From Desarmillaria ectypa (Eukaryota > Basidiomycota > Agaricomycetes > Agaricales > Physalacriaceae), in assembly GCA_030407005.1 (NCBI GenBank), contig JAUDYN010000007.1, positions 2,666,001 to 2,730,000 on the forward strand: a DNA stretch of 64,000 bases, in the 5' to 3' direction. A model generated the notes under the pieces. The model was given only the letters and a program-made list of their open reading frames with translations. It was not told where the DNA came from and did no database searches. The position numbers were made by a program, and so were the translations under genes. Below, piece after piece: positions 12,341 to 22,780 of the stretch (position 1 is its first letter; every line of letters begins with the position of its first letter).

Positions 12341-12968
12341 ATGTCGCTCTGCCTAGGCTACAAGCAGGTCAACGCGTTCGGACCAGACGATGACTATGAA
12401 GACGAAGAAGAGGTGTCATATGTCACCCTTGATCTTGGAAGTGTCGAGCCGTCTCTACTTCCCAGCTCAGCAAGCTACCGCCTCATTGGTCTCGATACAT
12501 CCACTCCGTTTTTGCAGCTTTCTGGCACGGTGCTGAAGGGACGACACGAATATTTACTTGGAACCGAACTATTGTTTGCTGATGGTAAAGGTAACAGTCC
12601 TTATAATTTCAATGCTCTTCGTTTCTCTCACCTAGATAGATGCATCTGCCGACAGGAGTAAACGGACTGTAGCATATCTTGCGAGCACCAAACAACGCGT
12701 CTGCTTCAAGGAAGTCAGGTTGCAGCCTAAAGGCGAAGGGAAGGAAAAGGATAAAGAGCCGCAGGCCGATGAAGATAACGGGAGGCACGCGTTGGATCGA
12801 ACGACCGGGAAGCAGGCACCACCTCCGCGAAAGAAGCGGACCAGGAAAAAGGCAGAGGAAGGCGCGGAAGGGGAAAGTGCACCGGAGCCGATGAGGAAGG
12901 GCGACAGAAAGGGAAAAGGAAAGAAGAAACAGGCCGACAATGCCTACGACGAAGAGGAAATGATGTAG
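12341..12968 (+). CDS. TFIIIC subunit with triple-barrel domain (GTF3C6/Sfc7-like)
   Basis: Two exons, 12341-12590 (or -12584) and 12640-12968; either neighbouring donor keeps phase, giving about 190 residues. Residues ~25-85 match the TFIIIC triple-barrel/sub6 signature: an acidic lead (DDDYEDEEEVSYVTLDLG), then SYRLIGLDTSTPFLQLSG and GRHEYLLGTELLF. After the intron it continues SKRTVAYLASTKQRVCFKEV and ends in a Lys/Glu-rich charged tail. In yeast and humans this subunit is part of TFIIIC, which binds internal promoters of tRNA genes for RNA polymerase III. Family assignment rests on the GLDT...GTELLF pattern and is fairly secure; the exact orthologue name is not. Confidence 0.8.
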
Positions 12969-13639
12969 CTGGTAAGTTCTAAGCTCTATGTCCGCTGTAC
13001 CCTCCTTCAATTCCCACAGAGCTACTGCTTTTACAACAGACTATCGGATTATACACGTATTCACATTTCCTTGTGGCGTAATATTGTGAGCATTTCTGCA
13101 TAAGTGACCAGATCTCCACGCTGAGAAACCATGACTGACAGATACACGATTCTATCAATGGATGTATTAATAATTTCCGATTCTGTAGAGCCGGAATACT
13201 TCATGTTCGTGCAGAAGGTACCAATCCAATCCCCCGCTGGCTGGGACCCCGTCTGAACAAATGCCGAACTGCCGACATTTAGCAGCAAGAACGTTTATCC
13301 TCTGTGGTCTTTCTTTTCTTCGGTGCAGATGCGACGGTATGGATCTGGTACTCTACCGTGCGCTGTAAATTTCAGTTGGTGACAAGGATGCTGCATCCTC
13401 CATACAGCTCTCCGTGTCAATACAGACTCGCGAATTTCATCCGATAGTCACATCTCCGCTGAATAAGAGATCGCCTTTTTCATACAGCAGTGTCTCAAGG
13501 TCTACCCCCCTACTTTCCTCTTGTTCTTTCACCGTGACTACACTTACTCCAGGGCTTGTAGAAACAATCGTACATGAAATCTAGTGCTCTGAAATGCCAT
13601 CCTACATTCGAGAATATTTCATGACCACCCCTGATTAAC

Positions 13640-14092
13640 AGAAGGAAAGCTGTCTATGCCCTTATCGCTTCTCAAGATATATACATCACCGACCTCGCAT
13701 ACATATACTACCTATGCAACATAGCCCGACCCCAAAGATCCAACATCTACCACGGCTTCATCCCCCAGCTCATCCGCACCATCACCTGCTTCATCGATCT
13801 CCGTGAAGAAGCGATGGAAACAACGGTGAAGCGAGTCTATCGCTATCTCCTCTACCTACCCAATGACATTGGCTTCAAAACACTGTTTCCTCAAGTCCCG
13901 TGTATTTCATTTGTGCTTACATGGATCGGCGTTGGGCGAAATCCACAACTCTATAAAATTCCCATTTGTGTCTACTACCACTGGTACCTGTCTACATGTA
14001 TGGTCGCAGAAGAAGCACGACGCGACGATAGGAAGACACGGCTGGACGCATATATTTCCATGATTGACTCTGACCCTTCGCAGCGCCTATAA
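13640..14092 (+). CDS. Terminal exon or fragment, unknown paralogous family
   Basis: A single open frame of about 150 codons runs from just after a TTAACAG acceptor-like site (near 13640) to TAA at 14090-14092. It contains DIYITDLAYIYYLCNIA, RSNIYHGFIPQLIRTITCF, KRVYRYLLYLPNDIGFKTLF and YKIPICVYYHWYLST. The same ordered blocks occur, frameshifted, at 776-80 on the minus strand, so the pair is paralogous. I found no convincing upstream exon or start ATG in 13300-13640, so this is either the last exon of a gene whose 5' part I cannot see or a truncated copy. It is unframeshifted, unlike its relative. Function unknown. Confidence 0.5.
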   Translation, partial: RRKAVYALIASQDIYITDLAYIYYLCNIARPQRSNIYHGFIPQLIRTITCFIDLREEAMETTVKRVYRYLLYLPNDIGFKTLFPQVPCISFVLTWIGVGRNPQLYKIPICVYYHWYLSTCMVAEEARRDDRKTRLDAYISMIDSDPSQRL

Positions 14093-14643
14093 CCCTTCTT
14101 ATTACCTGCAATGGAGAGATTGCGAGACCCCGATTCGATGTCCCTGGGAGATTGTTGTTGTCGTTCTCAACTCCAATAGCCGATACTCATTGGATAACAC
14201 TTGATGGCGTCCGACTTTTCCGTCTAATCGAGAAAGTATATCGGAAATGAGGGGATATAGGGGAAGTCAATCGGCACTTGTGGATAGCTTTTAAAGGGCT
14301 TCGTAGTACGTGGGTGAAGCCTCTTCCGTCTGCTTGGTCTAACATCCGTGCACTTAGGGTTGGAATGCCTTACTACTCTCTTCAACTGCTTGGAATACAG
14401 ATGGGCGCGGCGGTCTTTACCTGCAAATCCGAAGTTTGATAACAAACATATCCCACATTGGTTCCTATGAATATAGTGATGTTAGCAGTAGTTGTGTGCG
14501 TAATATTATCTAGTCACAGCTCAAGCATGATTCGATGACGTTCGGAGTCCTCTCATCGACTTTGGACAAGATATCAACCAACTCAGCCTGGGTTATGAGT
14601 CTGTCAGCAAGGATATAGCGGAAGAACCGAAGGCACTGCTCAC
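14093..14643. other. Intergenic, nothing recognised
   Basis: A 550-bp spacer between the unknown family member and the convergent dehydrogenase gene. Only short open frames are present; no motif was recognised. Confidence 0.5.
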
Positions 14644-15812
14644 TCATATTTTCTCCTGCGCTTTCAGGCTCGTTTCGCTTATCGCATAATCATTAACCTC
14701 TTCTATGTTTGAAAAAGATACATAACCACCGCGTAAACGCTTCTCATCTTCTCCCCCTCCAACGGCAGCCCAAACTAGCTGGCGGCTACCCTCTTCCGCC
14801 GAGTAAACAATCAACTTGACCATGGCCCATTTAGCAAGGGCTATATACCATGTGACTGTAATGCTTCGGCGCAACTCTGATTCACAGAACCCAGGATTGA
14901 TGGCATTGACGATGATTGACTTTGGTAGACGGCTCTGAAGAGACCGAGAAAAAAATACATTGAGGACTATACGGAATGATTAGTTTTCTGATACACGGGA
15001 AATTCATTCTGATACTACGTTTTGTCACATTGTAACGTTGACTCTGCATGTTGCTAATCATGCAAATGAACATAATGTAAGTCGTGAGAATAAGTGGAAG
15101 ATACCTTGGTGTACAATACTCCTTGCTCGAGAGTGTGCCCAAAATATCGCCGTCCGTAACATTTTTTGGAAGATTCGCGAAATAATGAACATCGCTAGCT
15201 ACGACGCAGATACGCGGCGTAGTATTGTATTCTTTAGCCGTGTGTAACATGCGAGGAAGTAGACGTAGTGCAAGTAAAGAAGATGCGATGTCGTTGATTC
15301 GCAGCCTATTTGAAACGTGAGGAAAGTGGTAATGGGGTCGCGCGAGCAGACATTACGAGGATTCCCATCTATCAACAGTAGTATGATATTCTTTATTCGG
15401 AATGACGCCGGCATTGAGAATGAGGATATCCAGGCGACCGCCGTCAGCTTCGGACTTGTTCGCAAAGGCGGTGACAGACGAGAAGCGACTGAGGTCGACC
15501 AGCCAGAGCTCATCCTTCTGGTAACCTGTTTCATTCTTCAGTCCTGATAGCGAGAAATTCAGCTATGCATATTTTGCCAGGTCAAAACAACATACTCTCC
15601 AAAGCAGTCTGTCCTCGTTCCTCGCTCCGGCATGCCAAGATAATTCTCTCTGGATTCATTGTAGCAAAGTGTTTGGTGGATTGAAATCCTAGACCAGTGT
15701 TGGCGTCAACTACGATAACGGTCTTTCCAGAGAGATTGACTTCGACGACCGGAGGCATCGCCTTTCTTTGATCTCGGAGAACTGCGAGGATTGATTTTTT
15801 TTTAGTAGCCAT
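14644..15812 (-). CDS. Short-chain dehydrogenase/reductase (SDR), NAD(P)-binding
   Basis: Five exons: 15812-15596, 15543-15357, 15305-15105, 15053-15019 (35 nt) and 14966-14644. All four introns are 51-52 nt and every junction keeps phase; about 320 residues, normal for the WWOX/retinol-dehydrogenase-like SDRs common in fungi. The N-terminal Rossmann segment reads KTVIVVDANTGLGFQSTKHF, then ILACRSEERG, LDILILNAGVI (NAG motif), CVVASDVHYF with the catalytic Ser, and QRYNVTK giving YxxxK, coded by the 35-nt exon. IIVNAINPGFCESEL follows. The first glycine of the usual TGxxxGxG cofactor motif is Asp here. Substrate unknown. Confidence 0.9.
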
Positions 15813-16101
15813 GATGGGTCTTAGAAAGTCGAATTCTCATAGTTGGGCTATCAATATAAACGTTTCTGCAGCGGTGCCGAGGATACATAACTGTGGGTGG
15901 ATTCATCAGTAGGTACAGTAATGCCGGACGTACTCGTCATGACACAGATCGAGGAACTGGAGGGATCACATGGTGCGGATAGAAATGATGTATTACGCAT
16001 GTGAATGGACAATATATGTGAGTAACGATACACAGTCGAGGTTAGCGCCACTTAGCGATACACGAGACATGTATGATTTCCTCTACTCCGCTAACAAATA
16101 A

Positions 16102-17462
16102 TTAGCACGCGACAGGCGATCCGTTTTCGTATACCAGCCAGCAACTACGCTCTTGAAGCATTGACTTGAGATCTTGTAGTAGCTGTGCGGTGACAGTAAA
16201 CCTCCAGTCTCCATGAAGAAACACAGTATCCACCGCCGGAAAGCACTCCGTGAATAAAACATGGGCGTGAACCTTCATCCAAGCATTAAGGCTTCGGAGA
16301 GGACCAAATGGACTCGCAAACAAACGAATACGCTTCATTGAAGTGTAATACTTCTTTGCAGTATGCCTTGAGGATTCGTGCTTAGCAACATGGGCATGGC
16401 CAGCCGGAACAGCAAGTTCCTCGCACTTTGGGAACACATGGAACAGGATGGACAAGCGCGTTGCCTCCAAGAAAACTCCGTCTTGTAGTTCCAACACTGT
16501 AACTTGAGGAAACCGTGGAAGTTGCGGAAGATGGCAAAGGCTATGGATGATTGCATTGTCAATAATGACGTGTGTCAAACATGGGACACGGAAAGGTCGA
16601 GGCATGGGACACTGAGGCTTTGAGCTTGGATTGAGCCGTAGATGGTCTACACATGCCACGGGAAAACGGATGACATTTAATGACGACAGTGGTATTTCGT
16701 GGTTTTTGTCAAAGAGTTTACCAAGCAGTAGAGTAGACGACGAAGAAAGATGGTTCAAATTTGGAGCTCGGGCAGCGATGGACATGAAGGCTGATTCTGA
16801 AGCGTGGCAGACTTCAAGGCCACAATCGGGGTGGCTCGAAGTCCAATCAACGCGTCTGAGGCAATGGAGCAGCGGAGTTTTGTAGTCGTCGAATCCGCTC
16901 CAAAATTTCGGAGAATCAAGGTCTGCCGAGGATAGCTTTGCCAATATTTCAAGACGTGGACATCGGCTGAGTATGTCAACGAGCCTAATAGAACAGTGCT
17001 CCGTCTCGACTGGCTGTAACTCGAGACGGCGCACCCAACGGCCGAATATATCCAACATTTCCAGGGAAGGTGCATAAGGTCCAATTGTGATCTCCTCGAA
17101 TAAAAACTCCGTAACGATAATATTCCATAATTTGCAGACTAAAGATATGGCTGTCTTAACCTGTGAGGGCATGGTTGAGGCGACGTCGATAGCTGGGGGT
17201 CAATGCTACTCACCTCCCAAACCTCCTTTCTAGCTCTTATTTGTGTAATTAAGGTGTCTTTCCATCGGGAATCTTGGAATGGGATGTAAGAGACTTCCCG
17301 ACGCGCTCTCTCGAGCACCTTCGGTATCCGAGTGGCATACCAGAAAATGATATGGAGCAGCTCAGGTGGCAAATCTGGTAGATATCCTTGTGTATTGGAG
17401 GAGAATTGTCGTTGCGATGGATGCGGCAGGGAGAGCATGACAATATCAGTGCCCATTGGCAT
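16102..17462 (-). CDS. F-box-like domain protein with LRR-like C-terminus
   Basis: Two exons, 17462-17214 and 17160-16102, with a 53-nt intron (GTGAGT..ACAG) and phase 0 on both sides; about 435 residues. Residues ~27-45 (GYLPDLPPELLHIIFWYAT) match the start of an F-box-like domain (LPPELL..IF), and IVTEFLFEEI follows as in many basidiomycete F-box proteins. The remainder has loose leucine-rich spacing (RRLELQP, LEILAKL, LRRVDWTS, VTVLELQDG). This large, fast-evolving fungal family is thought to supply adaptors to SCF ubiquitin ligases by binding Skp1. No target can be inferred. Confidence 0.8.
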
Positions 17463-17661
17463 CTGAGAAAGTCCGCGAGGGTCAAGTGCGAGTCGAAGTT
17501 TGGTGACCCGGGCCGAGACGGAGTCAAGCCCCTTTAAGCGCGTTGTTTGAAAACAAGGGCTCCAGGCAACAATGAGTCTCCGCCGTGAAATTGATTTCTA
17601 TTGTCCCCTGGGTTGAAAATACAACAAAAGCTACCTAGTCTATAGTACATGATTTTCAACT

Positions 17662-20042
17662 CTACCACTTGCTGAAGGAGCTACGAATTCTGATTTGTTC
17701 CCCACGATAGTATATCCATATCGGAAACGGTATCCCTAAAACAATTGCCAGTCCTACATGACAGATTAGCCTGTATTCCAAACAGAGAATTCCACATACC
17801 AGCGAGCAATGAGTTCCCCCCTCCAAGGCCCAATGCACCAAACATCTGGTCGGCAAAGAGAGGAAAAGCAAATCCAAATAATGATCGAAACACCTTTTTG
17901 ACGTGACGATAAGTTTCAGCAAACGCCCCAAAGTTTTGACACTCACTGCAGCCGCGGCCAGAGTACTAGCGGCATAGGAAAATGAGTCCACAAGATATAG
18001 TTGAATCGGGAGACTGTTCTTTCTGGTCAGAGCGATTTTAGGGTCCGGAAGGAACTACCTACTATGTCGTCATCATCCCTACCGAAATGAAGGTAAGTAT
18101 CAGCAGAGAGAGACGGGTAGAAGGATAATATTTACCAAATCCATATATTGCTGAACCAATAATGGGCATTATCCAATGCGTATGCTCTTGGGCAGACCAT
18201 CCGTACCACCTAAAAAAAAGCTGACGTGAGCCCCATACAATACTGATAGAAACCCTTTAATACAATAGTCCGATCGGGACGAATAACGACCCAAAGAAAA
18301 GTGCAGGTATGCGCATTTCAGGCGTTCCCTGTCCATTATTTTTCTCCGCGAGCTGAATACACGACATTAGGGAAATTAATTGCATGCATGCATTTGAGAC
18401 GACGCACGTAGTGATATATTTGATCAGCAAAGCGGGCACCAAAAAGAGTCGCTAAGATAAATCCTCCACCAAGCCCGAGATAGACAAGACCTCCGATGCC
18501 GGGACCGAATCCGTATGCCTCCTTGAAGAAGCCTTGCCAGAAAGGAAATAGAGATCAGGGACAGAAAGACCCTGTAATGATGGAGCACTCACTTGCAAAG
18601 GTCGCGAACATCAAGTAGTAGATCCCTGAATCTCCGATGAGTAAAACTCTCTGTAAAGCCGGCTTACATAGACTGACCATACATACTTCATCGTGATGTC
18701 AGAAACTCAAGTCCACAGAGAGATGAGGGAGGGAGTACTCACAACGCCATGTAGAGACTCAATATAAAACAAATGAAGCTCCGTGTAAGTAAAATGATCG
18801 GCCTACTCAAGTTCAGCCACAGATATCGCCATTTCGATATTTGCACTACTGGCGCCTGGAATTGAGACATACGCTCTGAGTCGGGGGACATTTTGGCGCG
18901 CCGTAAGCGGATAACAGGTGCGTACGTTTCCCGGAGGAAAGGGAGACCCACGAGACTGGCAAGACCGGATGCGCCTATACGTTTTACCGCCTTCAATGTT
19001 TTCGTCCTTCTTTCCTTGAAGCTGATGACTCACCGGCGATAGTTATGAACACATACTTAACACCGACGGTTTGAGCAATGAAACCACCCGCGATAGGTCC
19101 GACTGCCGGTCCCATCAGCGGGCCCAAGGTGTATAACGACATAGCGGAAGCTCGGTCCTTTTCCGAGAACAGGTCACCCACAGACCCACCACCACACGCT
19201 ATCGGCGCGCTTCCAGCAAATCCGCCTGCACAGATCGCCGCCCATCAGTACAATGATTTAAAATGTAGAGACGGAGGCACAAACTAAGCAATCGAAACGC
19301 TATCAGTGCCCCTGCATTGGGCGAGAAGGCACAGCCTAGGTTGAATATCAGGGAGAAAATGTTCCCTATGTGTAGAACCTGAAGTATGTCGAAAAGGGTC
19401 ATCAATCACCAGACTGCCGTGGAGATAGCTGATAGAACAGACCCATGTCCGACCGTACATCTCAGACATCGGGGCCAAGAACAGAGGCTGGGATACATCA
19501 GCCATTAGCTCAAGAAAACGAAACAAACGATTGACGTACTCCAATAGCGAACGATACCAAAAACACGCTGAGTATCAAGGCTGTCGTAACCGTGTCCGTG
19601 ACCCCATATTTTGCCGCGACTAGTACATAAACAAGCGTCAGGTGTATTTCAACAGTTCGTAAACAAACACACTCTCTGGGAGACCGGGTGCCATCATACT
19701 TGAGGCTAGTGGGGGTATCAAGGTGTAGAAGGAGACCTAGGATGTATATTCCAGATCGCATACATCAGAAAGATAATAATAACCTACGATGCACACCATG
19801 GTCCATTTCTTCAAGCTGGGCCAGTTTCTGGCATTCATAGGATCATGTTCCCAATCGTCTTCGAGGATATCGGTAGCTTGCTCCTTCGTGTCAAGAGGGA
19901 ACACAGGTTTTCTGTGTGCGTCTTCCAGTGCTGAGTCAGTCGGCTGCCAGACGTGAGTTTCGGAAGAAATAAGCGAGTCAGTATGCTGTAGGTGCTGTCC
20001 TATTGGGCGCGACGGCATGGGGTGTAAGTGCAGCTCTGCCAT
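17662..20042 (-). CDS. MFS transporter, DHA1 (drug:H+ antiporter-1) type
   Basis: A 16-exon model of about 519 residues in which every junction is in phase. Exons: 20042-19788, 19736-19673, 19619-19540, 19487-19443, 19378-19285, 19225-19034, 18974-18743, 18685-18678 (8 nt), 18625-18593, 18532-18408, 18352-18264, 18209-18136, 18078-18063 (16 nt), 18013-17947, 17893-17800, 17753-17662. Introns are 46-64 nt. After a ~70-residue cytosolic N-terminus (WEHDPMNARNWP) come about 12 hydrophobic spans. Signature motifs are PLFLAPMSEMYGR (motif A), GPLMGPAVGPIAGGF (motif C, antiporters) and the central FLRETYAPVIRLRRA. The family exports drugs, polyamines or toxic metabolites across the plasma membrane using H+. 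No biosynthetic cluster surrounds it, so the substrate is open. Confidence 0.9.
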
Positions 20043-20079
20043 TAGAGTGTAGTGAAGAACGGAATCCCTTCTGAAGAGT

Positions 20080-20087
20080 TTTATATA
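20080..20087 (-). promoter_or_regulatory. TATA box of the MFS transporter gene
   Basis: The minus strand reads TATATAAA 38-45 nt upstream of the transporter start codon at 20042, a usual core-promoter position. Assigned from sequence and position only. Confidence 0.5.
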
Positions 20088-20609
20088 CAGTGGATTGCAG
20101 GACGGAGAAAAAGGATTTCCCCATTACGAAGTATTTGTATGAAAAAAGCCTCCGCGGGATGATTCATCAGCTCAGAAGGTTCGCTGTGTGGAGGGTTTGT
20201 ACAAACCCACGATATCGACACGGTGTGATCTAAACGCCAGGGTCAATCATTTCTCCGTACCGTCAGTGCCGACGGAAAGGCAATTGAAAAGCCGATAAGA
20301 ACGTTTCCATGTCATTTCATTTAGTCAGTCATTTCATTCCAGTTTTATGAAGTGGTATCCTTTCCAAATGAGCTGTTATTCTGATAGTGGGAAGTAGGGG
20401 ATGGAGCTACGGAGAATAAACATGAGGAGCGCTCGTGGACACGGTTATAATAAGAGGGCTTAAAGAGACAATGGGGGGATTTCCCTATCGAGATCGATAA
20501 CAATAAAGAACCATTTCACACTCATTACAGACATCCTGAAAGTGAGAGATTATGAATGATCAGGATACGGAAAAGGTTAGGAAACGCACTATCGACGCGT
20601 ATTTCGAGT

Positions 20610-21838
20610 TTACTTGCCACCGGTCGTACCCATTCCCATGGTTGCCTTAAAGGTGTCATAGATCCACCATTGGAAGCCTGGAAGAAATGCGTAAGGATGT
20701 GTGCGATCGAGATCAGCGCATTACTTACCAGTCAATGTACCTAGAATGATGCCGAGGTGAGGACACAGGTGTCATTTCAACGTGTAAAAGATACGAACCA
20801 ATCATAAGGACACGAGTTCCGAGACCTTTAGTGGCCAAAGTTCCAAATCCGACCTCGCTGGCGATGGCACCGATCGACTTGCCCTTGTTAGCAGTCTTTC
20901 CGAGTTGCGAGACGAGGGAATCGGCTGGGTGTGAGACAACGGCGCAAACAACACCAGCGATGTAACCAGAAGCGAAAGTAACACCAAGCTGGGTGGTCTT
21001 GCTGTAGGTTTCCTTAGGCTGAGGGAAGACGTGGGTGTAGAACAATTGGACGGTCTTCTCGAAGAAGTAAAACTTTGCCATGGTGTAGGGGATCTAGATA
21101 GAGATAAAGGTAAGGGGGAAGTAATGAAATGCCTAATCCTGACACGGACCTGACGCGACCAGAGAGGGACAAGGGAACCGAAGGGGTAACGGGTTTCAAC
21201 CTTCTGCTTGCTCATTTCCTTCAAGGCAGCGCCGAAAGCGGTAGGAAAAGTACCGGCAGGACTGGTCTGAATCTTAACTTTGGTCATCTCGAGGGGGCAT
21301 AGGGCGATATCGGCGAAGGCCTCAGCGGAAGCAGAACCGGCAAGCCAGATAGCACCCTTGTATTTCTCGGAAATCTCCTCGCCGGCCAAATTCATGTAGA
21401 AGTCCTTGAAGACTTCATACAAACCGTACTTGAACATGCCCTGGAGTGAGTAGCCGACAAACGTGGGTCCAAAGCCTTTCCATATACCGTTGGCACCCTC
21501 CTCCTTCAGGAGGAGTTTGAGGCCTGAACCAAGACCGGTGAATTTCGCTGGATTGACCTTGTATTTCATGAGGATGAAACACCATCAAGCTTATAAAAGT
21601 GCAAGTACACACCTGCATGTTACATTTGGTCACATCCAAAGGAGTGATACCGGCGTGCGTGATACCGCAAGCGAGGATACCGCCGAGCATACATTTTGAG
21701 TAGTAGGCAGCGTCGTGAGGGACGGGTCCAAGATATCTGTGGGAAACAATTGTGGGAGGAAGGGAAAAACCAGACCGGGTGAGCCACGCCTAGAATCTGA
21801 GGATGCATAACATACCTAGCGTCCCATTTTGCAGACAT
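20610..21838 (-). CDS. MIR1: Mitochondrial phosphate carrier
   Basis: Six exons: 21838-21816, 21736-21613, 21557-21150, 21093-20799, 20740-20729 (12 nt) and 20677-20610; all in phase, about 309 residues, the usual length for this carrier. The three carrier repeats show PLDVTK, PLEMTK and PADSLV versions of the PX[D/E]XX[K/R] signature. Typical phosphate-carrier blocks are present: [43 protein letters not shown], and the C-terminal [10 protein letters not shown]. The protein imports inorganic phosphate with H+ into the mitochondrial matrix for ATP synthesis and spans the inner membrane six times. The 12-nt exon codes only the GTLTG turn before FQWW. Identification is secure. Confidence 0.95.
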
Positions 21839-22780
21839 TGTGGAGAATTAGAAGGTCGTTAAGAAAGTAAATCTAAGTCTATAGCAGTCTTAGGATTGCC
21901 TGTCCCAAGTGCGAGATAGCGTCGGAGCTGGAGAATGCTCGTGAGGGTTGGAGAGGAGCCGGTGAGTTGGCAAGCGGGACTGAAAAATGTCCCGTATTAC
22001 TCCGTGATTTGCCGAGCCAATTGCTCCTTGCCGCTGATAACAAACAGATATGGCATCCTCCGTGCCGAATCGCACTCGTCTAAAGGTTTTTTACTAACGG
22101 ATAAAGGCCATTCCTCTTGTGTTAATACATATACATGACCTTCTGTTTGTCTATAAACTAGAGATGAATTCCTACCTCCGAGCCTTGGTGCCTCTATTTT
22201 GTCGCCAAGGACTTGTGTTGAAACGGAGTAACAAGTCGGGCCCTGATTTCTATCGCAGTGGGCAAGTGTATAAAATTGGAGCTTATCTTGTGTGGTGCAT
22301 AGTGAGCTTCTGGTTTTTAAAAAAGATTCCATATACTCTTTTATAAATAAAGATTTCCGAAGCTGGATGCACGCTGACTAGTCCGAGGGCCCGAGGACAT
22401 TACATGTACAGGCCGGTGAACACGAAGTACCATCATTCATTCCAACTGGATATATGCCAGGGTAGCCTTATAAGAATGTTCCGCGGTAACATCCAATTTT
22501 CCAGATTGTCCGATCGAGGACGCCTCGGGCTGCAGAAAGCCTCTCAAAGTTCAAACGTGTGTCGACCAAAATGTATTCAAATATTTGGATACATTGAACG
22601 TTCATGTAAGTAAATGATACAACTAGCTTATACTATGGAACTCTGGAATATTGTCCGAGGGAGAGTGGAATACATATTATTAAGTAGGATTAATATAAAG
22701 ACTGTCCTTTAAGTTCCCTCAAGTGACGTCGGGCAGGCCAGCGCGAAAGAGGCAGTCTCATGAATGCGCGTTGATGTGTG
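21839..22780. other. Intergenic, nothing recognised
   Basis: About 940 bp upstream of the phosphate carrier and downstream of the disordered protein gene. Short open frames only. The part nearest 21839 should contain the carrier promoter. Confidence 0.5.

Noticed and set aside
12609..13010. Hydrophobic minus-strand frame that looks like a membrane protein
   Set aside because: Antisense of the Lys/Glu/Arg-rich tail of the TFIIIC subunit; antisense of such codons always reads Phe/Leu/Ser-rich.
20802..21569. Long 255-codon reading of the phosphate carrier
   Set aside because: It reads through a GT..AG intron at 21149-21094; carrier similarity stops there and resumes in the spliced frame.
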